A stretch of DNA of 64,000 nucleotides from Sorangium cellulosum So0157-2 (lineage in GTDB: Bacteria > Myxococcota_A > Polyangia > Polyangiales > Polyangiaceae): contig NC_021658.1 in the NCBI RefSeq assembly GCF_000418325.1, forward strand, positions 3,162,001-3,226,000, read 5' to 3'. Shown here piece after piece: positions 38,060-47,651 of the stretch. The position numbers and the translations under genes are program-made. The notes below the pieces were generated by a model. It searched no databases. It had not been told where the DNA came from and worked only from the letters and a program-made list of their open reading frames with translations. Positions within the stretch are counted from its first letter, which is position 1; each line of letters opens with the position of its first letter.

Positions 38060-38298
38060 GGAGGCGAGGATACCACCGGACCTCGCCGGCGCAGCTGGTC
38101 TCGTTTGCGGCGGGACCGCCCGAGGCTAGGGCTCACGGGCTGGCGGCAGCGCCCGGGACCGGAAGGCAAAGCAGATACAGCGTATCGAGCTCCCTCCTCG
38201 TCGTCTCTATCCTCCAAGCGGAATGGTCGCGTCCGAGCCCTCCTGGAGCCTGCTCATGTCATCGATCGTATACGTCCTCGCGTTGGAGACCGTCCCGT

Positions 38299-38484
38299 TC
38301 ACGCGAAGCGTAGGAGGATAATCGGGACGAGGTAGGTGAAGACGAGCTGCCACCAGGCCATGGGCTTCACTGCCAGTGTGATGAAGAGGCACGTCACGAA
38401 GTTGACCGGCAAGGCGGTCCACCAGAGAAAAGTGCGCGCTGTTGTCGCAGAGCGCGACGGGTCGTCGACTCGCCTGAGCCGAAA
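38299..38484 (-). pseudogene. Remnant of a membrane protein gene
   Basis: An open stretch of about 60 codons reads TARTFLWWTALPVNFVTCLF and continues through MAWWQLVFTYLVPIILLRFA to a stop. This is unmistakable membrane-protein sequence with two hydrophobic segments, but it is preceded by a stop codon and has no start. It is probably the surviving part of a deleted gene. The rest of 38060-38600 shows no gene. Confidence 0.5.
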
Positions 38485-38600
38485 TCAGGATTCGCATCGC
38501 CGCGGCGAGCTGCCCGTCTCCTGGCGGAAGACCCAGCCAGAGCATGCCATGAGGCCCGCGGCCGTTGCATGGCCTGGGCGCGATGGGACATCATGCAGCC

Positions 38601-41600
38601 ATGGCCCGCACCGCTCCCGTCCCCAACATTCCCGCGATCCCCGGCATGAATCCTGGCGTCTTCATCCTGGGCGGCGGCGGGGGCGGTGGTGGTGGCGGCG
38701 GCCGGAGCGGCCGCGGCGGCGCGGGGAAGCAGGGCGCGGGCGGCGGCAATGGCGGCTCCAGCGCGAGCGGCGGCGGCAAGAGCGCGTCCTCTTCCTGCGG
38801 GTCGCCAGGCCAAGACGGCGGAGGATGCCCGAACCATCACGGCGGGAGGAACAGCGGAAAGGTGGCGCAGGGCGATCCGGTGGATGTGATCACCGGGCGG
38901 GTCTTCACCCTCCGCGAGACGGATCTCCACCTTCCCGGCCCGCTGCCATTCGAGTTCGCGCGCGGGTACTCGAGTACAGCGCGCGATCGTGACTACGGGC
39001 TGGGCTTCGGGTGGACCCACACATTCTCGTGGGAGATCGAGCTGCGCTCGCGGCGGTGCCTTGTCGCGACCCCCGAGGGGATCGAGGTCGAGTTTGGACA
39101 CGCTCCGAGCGATGCGGCCGTGATCGGATCGGATGGTTGGCTCCTCCACCGCGACGGATATGAGCTCGTGCTCGATGCCCCCGACGGGATCCGGCGCCGG
39201 TTCGAGCGCGATCCCACGGACAGCCTCGAGCGACGATTCCGTCTCGCGCTGGTCCAAGACCGCCATCGAAACCGCATCGCGCTACAGTGGGAGGGCGGCA
39301 GGCTCGCAGCCTTGATCGACAGCGTAGGGCGCCTCGTGTCGCTCCGCTCGAGCGAGCGCGGGCAGATCGCCGCGCTCGAGGTCATCTCCCCGTCTCGCCA
39401 GCGGTATGCCTTCGCCCGGTACACCTACGACGGGGCGGGGCGACTCGTCGCCGCCACGGACGCCGACGGCTACACGACGCGCTATGCCTACGACGACCGC
39501 AACCTGCTTTGCGAGCAGGAGGCCCCGACGGGTGTCACCTTCTGCTACCGCTACGACGATGCGGCCCGCTGCGTCGAGACATGGGGCGAGATCCCGGGCG
39601 GAGAGGAGACGATCCTCGCCGCGTCGGTGCCGAAGGTGCTCCACGACGGGACACGCGCACGCGGGATCCACCATTATCGCTTCCTCTATGGCGACGATGG
39701 TTACACCGAGGTGACCGATCCGGTCACCTCGCACCGTTATGCGGGTACGGTCCACGGCAAGGCCGAGATGGCGGTGCTGGGTGGTCGGGTGTTCACGCGC
39801 ATCTACGACGAGCGTGGACACCTGTGCTCGTTCACGGATCCGGAGGGTGCCACGACGCGCTGGGAGCGCGATCTTCTAGGGTTCGAGACGCGAATCGTCG
39901 ATCCGCTAGGCCGGGAAACGTTGATAGAGCGGCTCCCAGGGGGCGATATCCGCCGGATCACCGATCCGGACGGTGGCGTCACGGAGGTGAGTTACGGGCC
40001 CGGAAGCATCGTGTGGGTCGATCCGATCGGGGCGACCTTCGAGCTCCGGCACGACGCCCGAGGCCTCCTGCGGGAAGCGGTGGCCCCCGACGGCTGCCGC
40101 ACGCGCTACCGCCACGATCGGGATGGAAACCTGATCGAGGTAGCGGGCGAGCAGGGGGCGCGTTTTCATGCGACATACGACGAGCTTGGCCGGCGCACGT
40201 CGGTGACCGACGCCAAGGGCGCCGTCACCCGGTTCACGTGGAGTCCGGCGGGCAGATTGCTCGGCGTGACAGCACCCGACGGCACGGCGGAGTGGGCGCG
40301 CTATGACGGTCGCGGTGTGCTGATCGCGACGACCGACGCGCTGGGGCGAACGACCGAGCTTAGGCGCGGCGGCACCGGGGTGCTCACGGAGGCCATTTTG
40401 CCTGATGGTCGCGCGGTCACGCTCCGCTACGACCGGCTCGAGCGGCTCGTGGAGATCCGTAATGCCCGTGGCGAGGTCTACACGATCGCGTACGATGCGC
40501 TCGGTCTACCGATTCACGAGCGCACATTCGACGGACGCGAGCTCCGCTCGCGCTACGACGAATGCGGTCGGCTCATGGCTGTCGAGAGCGGGCACGGCAC
40601 TCGCGTCGAGGTGGAGCGCGACCTCGCCGGACAGGTGGTCAAGCGTATCGATTCAGATGGGCGGGAGGAACGATTCGAGTACAACGGACGGGGCGAGCTG
40701 GTCCTCGCCGAGAGCGACGTCGGCACGTTCACTTTCGAGCGAAACGCGGCCGGCTGGGTGACACGTGAGGTGCAGACGGCGTTCGGACGCTCCATCGAGA
40801 TCAGGACCGAGTACGATCTGCTCGGAGCCGTGGTCAAGCGCACGACGTCGCTGGGCCATGCGATGATGTGGCGACGGGACCGGGCGGCGCAGCGCGCCGA
40901 TGTCGAGCTCGACGGGGGCGAGCGCGTCACGATCCACTACGGCGCCTCAGGGCTCGAGGCGGAGCGGCGATTCTTGCGGGGTGGCGCTCGGGTGCAGTTC
41001 CGGTACGACGCGCTCGATCGGCTCGTCGGGCGGCAGCTGCTCACGGATGGCGCGCGGCGCGAGGTACGGCCAGGCGAGCCGGATTGGGTCGGCCCAGGCG
41101 AGCCGTCGGTCCTCCTGGACCAGCGGTGGTCGTACACTCCAGCGGGCGAACTTGCGTGGGCGTGGGATGCCGAGCTCGGTGCCACACGCTTCGGCTACGA
41201 CGCGTTGGGCCAGCTCCTCGCGGCGGTGCCGGAGCATGCCCAGAAGGAGCTCTTCGGGTATGACGAGACGGGCAATCTGCACGAGGCGGGCGAGGCGGTC
41301 CCAGCGCGCCTGCAGGCGCTCACACAGATGTCGAGCGACATCCGCGCGCAGATCATGGCAGAGCAGAAGAGAACGCCCAGTGAAAAGCGGCTGAATCCTA
41401 AGCAGATCGATCAAGAGGTCAACGCTCGCATCAAGAAAACATTTCAGGAGCAGGAGCTGAGCATCGAGACGTTCGAGAGCAAATACGACGCGGACAGGGA
41501 TCAAGGGCGGGTCGACCCGTGCGAGCGATGCGGCAGCATGTTCCGATCGCTCGGCATCACCGACTCGGTCGTCGGCGCCAAAGGCAGGCGCGGAGAGTTC

Positions 41601-41642
41601 GGCGTTTACAGCAAGGGCGGCGGCAAGAAGAGGCGGAGATGA
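38601..41642 (+). CDS. RHS/YD-repeat protein with interrupted core and CxxC C-terminal tip
   Basis: The protein is about 1,013 aa from the ATG at 38601 (38583 and a TTG at 38565 are alternatives). It has a Gly-rich PAAR-like N-terminus (VPNIPAIPGMNPGVF, then a long Gly run), then a DUF6531-type domain (GDPVDVITGRVFTLRETDLHLPG). YD repeats continue until about residue 900. The canonical end of the RHS core (HLGTP, GRF, DPxGL) is missing. Sequence jumps from GYDETGNLHEAG to a charged helix and a short tip with DPCERCGSMFRSLGI. PCxxC followed by GI occurs in deaminase-type toxins, but the partner HAE/CAE motif is absent. The stop overlaps the next gene's ATG. Confidence 0.8.
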   Translation: MARTAPVPNIPAIPGMNPGVFILGGGGGGGGGGGRSGRGGAGKQGAGGGNGGSSASGGGKSASSSCGSPGQDGGGCPNHHGGRNSGKVAQGDPVDVITGRVFTLRETDLHLPGPLPFEFARGYSSTARDRDYGLGFGWTHTFSWEIELRSRRCLVATPEGIEVEFGHAPSDAAVIGSDGWLLHRDGYELVLDAPDGIRRRFERDPTDSLERRFRLALVQDRHRNRIALQWEGGRLAALIDSVGRLVSLRSSERGQIAALEVISPSRQRYAFARYTYDGAGRLVAATDADGYTTRYAYDDRNLLCEQEAPTGVTFCYRYDDAARCVETWGEIPGGEETILAASVPKVLHDGTRARGIHHYRFLYGDDGYTEVTDPVTSHRYAGTVHGKAEMAVLGGRVFTRIYDERGHLCSFTDPEGATTRWERDLLGFETRIVDPLGRETLIERLPGGDIRRITDPDGGVTEVSYGPGSIVWVDPIGATFELRHDARGLLREAVAPDGCRTRYRHDRDGNLIEVAGEQGARFHATYDELGRRTSVTDAKGAVTRFTWSPAGRLLGVTAPDGTAEWARYDGRGVLIATTDALGRTTELRRGGTGVLTEAILPDGRAVTLRYDRLERLVEIRNARGEVYTIAYDALGLPIHERTFDGRELRSRYDECGRLMAVESGHGTRVEVERDLAGQVVKRIDSDGREERFEYNGRGELVLAESDVGTFTFERNAAGWVTREVQTAFGRSIEIRTEYDLLGAVVKRTTSLGHAMMWRRDRAAQRADVELDGGERVTIHYGASGLEAERRFLRGGARVQFRYDALDRLVGRQLLTDGARREVRPGEPDWVGPGEPSVLLDQRWSYTPAGELAWAWDAELGATRFGYDALGQLLAAVPEHAQKELFGYDETGNLHEAGEAVPARLQALTQMSSDIRAQIMAEQKRTPSEKRLNPKQIDQEVNARIKKTFQEQELSIETFESKYDADRDQGRVDPCERCGSMFRSLGITDSVVGAKGRRGEFGVYSKGGGKKRRR

Positions 41643-44326
41643 CCGGGGTACGCGACGGCAGCGCCGAGTCCCTCGGCGCCGCGTTACTGAACACCGCCGA
41701 GGCATCGCTCGGTGCCCCGCTGCCTGCGCTTGCAGCCTTCCTGGGCGCCCTCGCCTGGCCGGTCCGGTGGTCCGCAGGCCAGGCGCGGGCGCGGCGGGCG
41801 CTCGCAGCGTGGTTGGTCGAGGAGGACACGCGACGCTGCGTGCTCCACGGCCCGGCGGGCGTGGGTAAGACGCTGCTCTGCGCCGCGCTCGCGGCCGACG
41901 CACGCCTGGACACGCTCACGCCGGTGTTCGTGCCCGCAGGCCGAGCCCAGGGCCTCGCGCTTTGCCACCCGGTGCTCGCGCTGCTCGACGCCATGATGCG
42001 CGGAGCGGAGGGCCCGCCTGCGCCCGCCGACACGGCGCGCCTACGCCGGTCCGTCGCGCGGCGGGTCGCGAGCGGGCGCGATGAGGACGAGCCGCCGTGG
42101 CTCCTCCTGCTCGACGGGCTCGATCAGGTGGTCCTCACGCCGGGGGAGCCCGACTTGGGCATGCTGGAGGACGTGGGCGAGCGGACCCGCGTGCTGGTCT
42201 CGGTGACCGGCGGACTCGACGCCGCCCGCGCGTGGTGCGCTCGGCTCGGGGGGAGCGAGGAGGAGACCGCGTTCGTGGAGGTCGGGGCGTGGACGCTCGC
42301 GGAGGCGGAGGAGCTCGGTGTGGCGCCGGGAGCCCGCTGGGCGGCCGCAGACGAGGCAGGGCCGGGCCGGCGCGTCGCGGTGGTGCGACGCGCGCTGCGG
42401 CGCAGGTGCGACGGCGCGCGCGCCGACGTGGCGCTCGCGGCGCTCGCACGGCTGCTCGCGCCCGCCGAGGCCGAGGCGCTCGGCCTGATCGCCGGTGAAG
42501 ATGCTGTCCGGGCGCTTGACGCAGCACGGGAGGACCTCGCCGGCACGGTGAGGTGGATCCCAGGCGAGCGCCGCGCGGCCTTCTCGCAGGAGGCTCTGAG
42601 GGCCGCGTGGGAGCGACAGACAGCCGCAGAGGGCGTACTGGTCCAAGCACGCATCCTCGATCTGTCCCGCGCGGCGCTCGGGGCTGCAGGCGCAGCCCCG
42701 GCTTACCTGCGCGCGCACGCGGCCGCTCACCTGACGCTGGCCGGCGCCAGCGAAGAGGACCTGCGGCGCATCGCCGATCCCGCGTGGGCGAGCGTGACGT
42801 CGGCGGCGCGCGCGCCGGAGGTGCTCGCGGACCTGCGTCGCGCGCGGCTTTCGCTGGAGCGCAGCGTGGAGCAGGCTGCGGCCGCAGGAGGATCGCCGCA
42901 CCGCGTGGCGACGGCGCTCGGGGCTATCGCGCGGTGCGCGATGGCCACCGCGGTGGCGGAGGAGCGCGTCGCGGAGGCGCGCTGGGCGCACGCTCCGCTG
43001 CTCGCCGACGAGGGGGAGCGGGCCGGCTTCGACGCGGCCCGCGCGGCGGCGCTCTGCTGCCTCTCACAGCGTGCCTCGGGCGAGGTGGTCGATGGGCTTG
43101 CGGCGGCGGCGCTCGACCTCGCAGAGCGCGTGGTGTCTACGGCGCCGCTCCTGAGCCCGGTGGCTGCGGCGCATGAGCTGGCTCCGGTCGCCCGGGAGGC
43201 TGCCGCTCGCGGGCGACCGGAGCTCGCGCGCGCCGCGCTGGAGGTGCTCCGTCGGCATGAGGGCGCCGCCGAGCGCGAGGACGCCGAGCTGCTGCGCCGC
43301 GATCAGCTGATCTTGCTCGGCTCCGCGCTGCCGGCGCCGGAGGTACCGGCGTGGGTCGAAGGCGTCGTGGCGCGAGCCCGGCGCGGAGGCTCGCCGGCGA
43401 GCGCGCTCGCGCGGCTGGTCGGCGACGAGGGGCTCGCGCCGGAAATCGCGCTGGCGCTGCGCCACGGCCTGGAAGCCGCTTCGCTGGAGGAACGGTGTGC
43501 GCTCCTGGCGCGGCTGATCCCGTGGCTGCCTGCGCCGGAGCGCGACGCCGCCATCGCCGAGGCGCTCGATGGCTGGAGGCGCTGGATGGCGGACGCGGAC
43601 GGGGTGTCGCCGTTCGACCCCGCGTCGCAGGATGTCCTCTCCTCATGGCTGCCAGAGCCGGCGGCGCTGGCGATGCTGGAGGACGTGCCGATCTGGCCCG
43701 TGGGGGCGCTCGCGGCGAGGATCGCCGCGCTGGGCCACACCGATCGAGCTCGGGCGCTGGTCATGCGGTGGATGGAGTCGCCTGCGTACTGCGCGCCGGC
43801 GCTGCTGCGGGTGGCCGCGGCTGCGCCTCCGGAGGCGCGCGCTTCGCTGCGAGCGGAGCTACTCTCGCTCGTCGGCGAGCTGTCGGGCTCGCAACGGGCG
43901 ACGTTGGTCCGGGAGCAGCCTGTTGCGTCGGCGGCCGTGCTCGGCGCCGAGGTGACGCTCACGGCCGCGGAGGCCGGCGCTGACGAGTTCGGGGCCTACG
44001 GCGCGCTCGCGGCGCTCGCCGCGGTGGCGCCGCAGCTCCCGGAGCCGTTACGCCTCCGGGCGGCTCGGCGGGCCGCGGAGCTCTACCGGCACGATCCGGA
44101 CAGCGATGCGCTCGCGCACGTGGTGAGCCTCGCCCCCTGGCTGGTACCCGCGGAGGCGGCGCGGCTGGTCGCGAACACTCTGGGCGATGTCGCGCCGCGA
44201 AAGTCCGTGGGGAGCGTTCTCTGCGGCTGGGGGGGCATCGCGCAGCTCGCGCCGCTGCTTGCGCGCGCGGGCGGCGACGAGGCGTTGCTCGCGGCCGCGC
44301 GCGAGGTGCGGGCCGCCCTTCGGTGA
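41639..44326 (+). CDS. STAND-like P-loop NTPase coupled to RHS gene
   Basis: The 895-aa protein has Walker A GPAGVGKT (71-78) and Walker B LLLLDGLDQVV (155-165), like NACHT/STAND ATPases. About 700 residues of Ala/Leu/Glu-rich helical repeats follow and probably form a superhelix. There is no membrane segment or known effector domain. Its ATG overlaps the RHS stop (ATGA), the place where an RHS toxin's immunity gene normally sits. It could be a chaperone, loader or immunity-type partner; this is inference from position. Confidence 0.78.
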   Translation: MTGVRDGSAESLGAALLNTAEASLGAPLPALAAFLGALAWPVRWSAGQARARRALAAWLVEEDTRRCVLHGPAGVGKTLLCAALAADARLDTLTPVFVPAGRAQGLALCHPVLALLDAMMRGAEGPPAPADTARLRRSVARRVASGRDEDEPPWLLLLDGLDQVVLTPGEPDLGMLEDVGERTRVLVSVTGGLDAARAWCARLGGSEEETAFVEVGAWTLAEAEELGVAPGARWAAADEAGPGRRVAVVRRALRRRCDGARADVALAALARLLAPAEAEALGLIAGEDAVRALDAAREDLAGTVRWIPGERRAAFSQEALRAAWERQTAAEGVLVQARILDLSRAALGAAGAAPAYLRAHAAAHLTLAGASEEDLRRIADPAWASVTSAARAPEVLADLRRARLSLERSVEQAAAAGGSPHRVATALGAIARCAMATAVAEERVAEARWAHAPLLADEGERAGFDAARAAALCCLSQRASGEVVDGLAAAALDLAERVVSTAPLLSPVAAAHELAPVAREAAARGRPELARAALEVLRRHEGAAEREDAELLRRDQLILLGSALPAPEVPAWVEGVVARARRGGSPASALARLVGDEGLAPEIALALRHGLEAASLEERCALLARLIPWLPAPERDAAIAEALDGWRRWMADADGVSPFDPASQDVLSSWLPEPAALAMLEDVPIWPVGALAARIAALGHTDRARALVMRWMESPAYCAPALLRVAAAAPPEARASLRAELLSLVGELSGSQRATLVREQPVASAAVLGAEVTLTAAEAGADEFGAYGALAALAAVAPQLPEPLRLRAARRAAELYRHDPDSDALAHVVSLAPWLVPAEAARLVANTLGDVAPRKSVGSVLCGWGGIAQLAPLLARAGGDEALLAAAREVRAALR

Positions 44327-44350
44327 GGCGGCGTGCGGCGGTGCCGCGCG

Positions 44351-44485
44351 CGCCTCAGGAGAGCGGCGGCGGAGCCGGCCGGCGCACCCGTACGAACGGC
44401 GCCACTACGAGCGACAGGAAACGCAGATCGAGCTGGCGCTCCCCTGCACGAACTCGAACCGGCGCATGGAGGCGAAGCTATCACG
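44351..44485 (-). pseudogene. Chimeric remnant of WGR and DUF2288-type genes
   Basis: An ATG at 44467 opens MRRFEFVQG, nearly identical in DNA to the start of the WGR gene at 38059. Within 10 codons it runs into a segment near-identical to the 3' end of the DUF2288 gene (LDLRFLSLVVAPFV in another frame; DNA match 44359-44437 to about 45465-45530). Two unrelated genes are thus joined in one fragment, suggesting recombination at short homology. Confidence 0.65.
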
Positions 44486-45362
44486 CCCTCACGCGCTCGG
44501 GGGCCGCCGCGCCCGGAGGCGCCGGCGCGACGTCGAACTCGATGTCTCCGTCGGCCAGCGTGAAGGTGGCATAGGCGAAGTCCCCGCCGGGGAGGTGCCA
44601 TAGCGCCGTCCCGCCGCGCGCCACCGGCCTGCCATCCACGATCATCCACCCCGCGACGGGCGTCGACCAGCGCGCTCGCACCATGTCCCCCGGATGGTCG
44701 GGGTCACTCACGTAGCGGTCGGTGGTGCTGAAGTCGGTGACCGCGCCGCGCTCGTCGACGAACACGCGCGCCGTGACGGTCCTCCCGTGATCGGTGAGCG
44801 CCACGTCGAAGGAGCCGTCGTCGACCGCCGTCCACGTCGCCTCGGGGCCGAGCACCATCGACGGCGCGAACAGGATGGCGTCGTTCAGGTAGGTGACGAG
44901 CTCGCCGGTGTCGATCTTGGCGCTGGCCTCGTCGACCACGCTGATGGTGTCGAGCACGCGCCCGAGCATCCGGCCCTCGCCGCGCACGTACGTGTCGCGC
45001 ACGAGCAGCGGCATGAGGCCGTAGCGCAGCCGCATGTGGAAGATGCGCGCGATCCCGAGCCGCGTGTCGTACTGCCACGCCTCGCACGCCTTCCACGGCT
45101 GGTCCGGCCGCGTGCGGAACACGCCGGTCCACCGCGCGCGGAACGACCACACGCGCGGCCGGCCGACGACCCTCATGAAGCGCAGGTAGCGCTGCGCCGT
45201 CGCGGGGAGCGCGGCGAGCTCGGCCTCGGTGACGCGCGCGCGCGGCCCCGGATCGCCCGCGAGGCCGGCTTCTGCGACCTCGCGGAGGAACTTCGCGCGC
45301 ATGCTGCGCGAAGGCGCAAGGCCTGCGGTCGATAGGCTGCTGGACGTACGTTCGTTTTCCAC
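44481..45362 (-). CDS. DUF6544/DUF6920-like protein
   Basis: The 293-aa protein shows the family pattern: LPATAQRYLRFMRVVG, then a Trp-rich strand region (FRARWTGVFRTRPDQPW), VRDTYVRGEGRMLGRVLDTI, DTGELVTYLNDAILFAPSM and a final GDFAYATFTLADGDIEF. The function of the family is unknown. It starts at GTG 45362 with GAGGAGG upstream; an internal ATG (MRAKFL) is less well supported. It lies beside the DUF2288 gene on the same strand, 88 bp downstream. Confidence 0.75.
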   Translation of the reverse strand: MENERTSSSLSTAGLAPSRSMRAKFLREVAEAGLAGDPGPRARVTEAELAALPATAQRYLRFMRVVGRPRVWSFRARWTGVFRTRPDQPWKACEAWQYDTRLGIARIFHMRLRYGLMPLLVRDTYVRGEGRMLGRVLDTISVVDEASAKIDTGELVTYLNDAILFAPSMVLGPEATWTAVDDGSFDVALTDHGRTVTARVFVDERGAVTDFSTTDRYVSDPDHPGDMVRARWSTPVAGWMIVDGRPVARGGTALWHLPGGDFAYATFTLADGDIEFDVAPAPPGAAAPERVRA

Positions 45363-45450
45363 GGGGGGCCTCCTCGGGGGGGCGTCCGAGCAGGACCCGT
45401 GCCGCTCGCGAGCCCGTGCGGTCGCCCCGCGGGGGGGTCGCCCGGGCGCC

Positions 45451-45747
45451 TCAGGACGGCGGCGGAGAGGCCGGCCGGCGCACCAGCACGAACGGCGCGA
45501 CCACGAGCGACAGGAACCGCAGATCGAGCTGGAGCGGCCAGCGCGCGAGATCTTCGGCCGTGGGCTTGGTCAGCTTGCCGGCGGCGATCCAGGCCTGGAC
45601 CTTGGCGGCGTCGTTCGCGGCGATGGCCTCGCCGACGTCCAGGAGGTCGAGGTCGGCCGCGACGAGGATGACCCCGTCGCGGACCGCGTGGGCGCGGAGA
45701 TCGGTCCAGAAGACCTCCCCGAGCGTCTTGGCGAGCTGTTCGCGCAT
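45451..45747 (-). CDS. DUF2288 domain protein
   Basis: The 98-aa protein reads LAKTLGEVFWTDLRAHAVRDG, VILVAADLDLLDVGEAIA and KVQAWIAAGKLTKPTAEDL, the typical short DUF2288 domain of about 75 residues. A C-terminal hydrophobic extension (FLSLVVAPFVLVRR) follows. The ATG at 45747 gives the expected family start, though its RBS is weak. The function is unknown. Part of its 3' end is duplicated at 44359-44437. Confidence 0.75.
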   Translation of the reverse strand: MREQLAKTLGEVFWTDLRAHAVRDGVILVAADLDLLDVGEAIAANDAAKVQAWIAAGKLTKPTAEDLARWPLQLDLRFLSLVVAPFVLVRRPASPPPS

Positions 45748-45951
45748 GAGGGCAGCATAGAGCCCCGGCGGCGGCCGCCAAGCCGGCAAGGCGCCGCGGG
45801 CGGCGGCGCGCCTCGCGGGCGCCGCGCCGCGGAGGGGGCCGCTCGTGGGCAGGGAAGGGACGGTGATGCGCCCGCCGTGGCGCGCGCGCTCAGCGCCGCG
45901 CAGCGCCGGGCAGCGCAGCGCCGGCGGCCGCGACCGGGCTCTTCGCGAGCG

Positions 45952-46953
45952 CTACCAGCCCATGTTGTGGTGAATCCAGCAGTCGATCTGCTCCCAGCCG
46001 ATCGGCGTGCCGCGGTGGCCGTTGAGGATGTGGCCCGTGTCGGGGACGATCGCCTTCGTCACGCGCGCGGCGCTCGTGTAGAGCGCCGCGTCGGAGTCCA
46101 CATACGCCGCCGGCTGCAGCTCGTCCGTCTCCCCGAACTGGATGAGCACCGGGCTCGTCACGTCGTGGATGCCGGAGAGCGACGGGTCCTCGGAGACGGC
46201 GAGGAGGCTCAGGAACTGCCCGCGCGTGTACGTGTCGGCGATGTTGGCGTTGTCGAAGGCGATCAGCGCGGGGTCCGCGTTCGCCGCGTCGTAGAAGATG
46301 TCCGTGCGGATCTCCGGCGGGATCGCGATATAGGGCGTCTGCAGCAGCGCGGAGATCGCCTCCGGGGAGACGGGGATCGGGTGCGGCGTGAACGTGAGGC
46401 CGGTGTTCACGAGGACGTCCGCGTCATTGTAGGTGCTCTGAACGTACGTGCTGATGATGGCGCCGTTCGAGTGGCCGACGAGCGCGATGCGATTGAAGGG
46501 CGTCTTGAAGACCCCGCCGCGGGTGCGCATCTCGGTGAGGACCTGATGCACGCTCTCGGCCGTCTCGGCCAGGTCGAGGAAGTCGCCGTCCGGCCGGCTG
46601 CTCTCCCCGGTCCCGAGCATGTCGAGCGCGAGGACGGCGTATCCCTCCTTGGCCATGTGCCGGGCATAGGAATAGTCGCGTCCGCCGATCGACGGGATGT
46701 CCCAGTACTCGTGCGTGTAGGTGAGCCCGTGGACGAGCACCTGGAGCGGGCGATACTTGTAGTGGTCGCGGTAGTAGAGGTAGCCCACGACCTCGTACGT
46801 GTTGCCGTCGGAGAGGGTCACCGGGAACACCAGACGCTCGACCTTGGTGTGCCGGCTCGACGACGACGCCTCGGCCTGGCTCGCGGGGACAACGGTGGCC
46901 GCGAGCGCCGCCGAGAAGAGAACCGTGCTAAGTGTGCGGGAATACAAATTCAT
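45952..46953 (-). CDS. Secreted alpha/beta hydrolase
   Basis: The 333-aa protein has a signal peptide (about residues 1-29, ending SQAEA). An alpha/beta hydrolase fold follows: oxyanion region VLVHGLTYTHEYWD, GYAVLALDMLGTGESS after strand 5, nucleophile elbow GHSNG with Ser162, an acid in GETDELQP and His in VPDTGHILNGH. It is likely an esterase, lipase or similar acting outside the inner membrane; the substrate is unknown. GAGGGT precedes the ATG at 46953. Confidence 0.85.
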   Translation of the reverse strand: MNLYSRTLSTVLFSAALAATVVPASQAEASSSSRHTKVERLVFPVTLSDGNTYEVVGYLYYRDHYKYRPLQVLVHGLTYTHEYWDIPSIGGRDYSYARHMAKEGYAVLALDMLGTGESSRPDGDFLDLAETAESVHQVLTEMRTRGGVFKTPFNRIALVGHSNGAIISTYVQSTYNDADVLVNTGLTFTPHPIPVSPEAISALLQTPYIAIPPEIRTDIFYDAANADPALIAFDNANIADTYTRGQFLSLLAVSEDPSLSGIHDVTSPVLIQFGETDELQPAAYVDSDAALYTSAARVTKAIVPDTGHILNGHRGTPIGWEQIDCWIHHNMGW

Positions 46954-47220
46954 CGATTGACCCTCATGGTTGCGGAAGGTGATGGGAGGTGAGGCAACGT
47001 CTCTCGCGGTGCGATGTCCCGTGGTCTCTCAGCTCCAACACCACCTCGCAAGGCTCGCAAACACTGGACCAGAAAACGTCTGATCCTCCAAGATAGCTCA
47101 CGATCCCTGCTCGCGCCGCCCTCGAACGCATTTCTTAATGCGTTTCTTCTCGGGGGCGATGTCCGTGTGAACCGCTGGATCCGGCCGTGCCGTGGCGCGC
47201 CGCAGACGCCGCACGCGTCG

Positions 47221-47330
47221 TTGCGTGGATCGTTGCGTGGATCGTTGCGTGGATCGTTGCGTGGATCGTTGCGTGGATCGTTGCGTGATCGCTGCGTTGA
47301 TCGTTGCGTTGTGCCGCAATGATTTGCGTC
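47221..47330. repeat. 12-bp tandem repeats
   Basis: Five perfect copies of TTGCGTGGATCG (47221-47280) are followed by about three degenerate copies. They lie in the 690-bp gap (46954-47651) between the hydrolase and receptor genes; both neighbours read leftward. I see no gene in that gap. The reverse-strand frame gives only repetitive Asn/Asp/Pro/Arg. Confidence 0.85.
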
Positions 47331-47651
47331 CGCGGATGGCGCGGATGACCATTCCCTGCAGATGTCGGAGTCCACGTCCCCGTTGCGCTTGCTGTGTTGG
47401 CAATAATTTTACTGCTATGCTTCAAGGTTCTTCGTCATCCGTCATGGCCAGCCGCCGCCGTCACCGCGTGATCCCGGGGTGATGCGCTGATATGCGATTT
47501 TCGCGGCCGTACTGCACTTCGTCGCCTCGCCCGTCGGTGACCCGGCGCGAACGGGCGGTTCCGGGGATCCTCGATCCTCGACGCGGGCGCGCTCCGCGGG
47601 CGCGCGGCGCGCAGCTGCGCTCCCGCGGAGGCGTGGCAAGGTCGATGCCGC

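Noticed and set aside
38207..38545. 112-aa reverse-strand ORF before the RHS gene
   Set aside because: A different frame over the same bases gives real membrane-protein sequence; this ORF has no protein-like features.
41684..43176. Several antisense and alternative ORFs across the STAND-like NTPase
   Set aside because: None has domain features; Walker A and B lie in the 41639-44326 frame.
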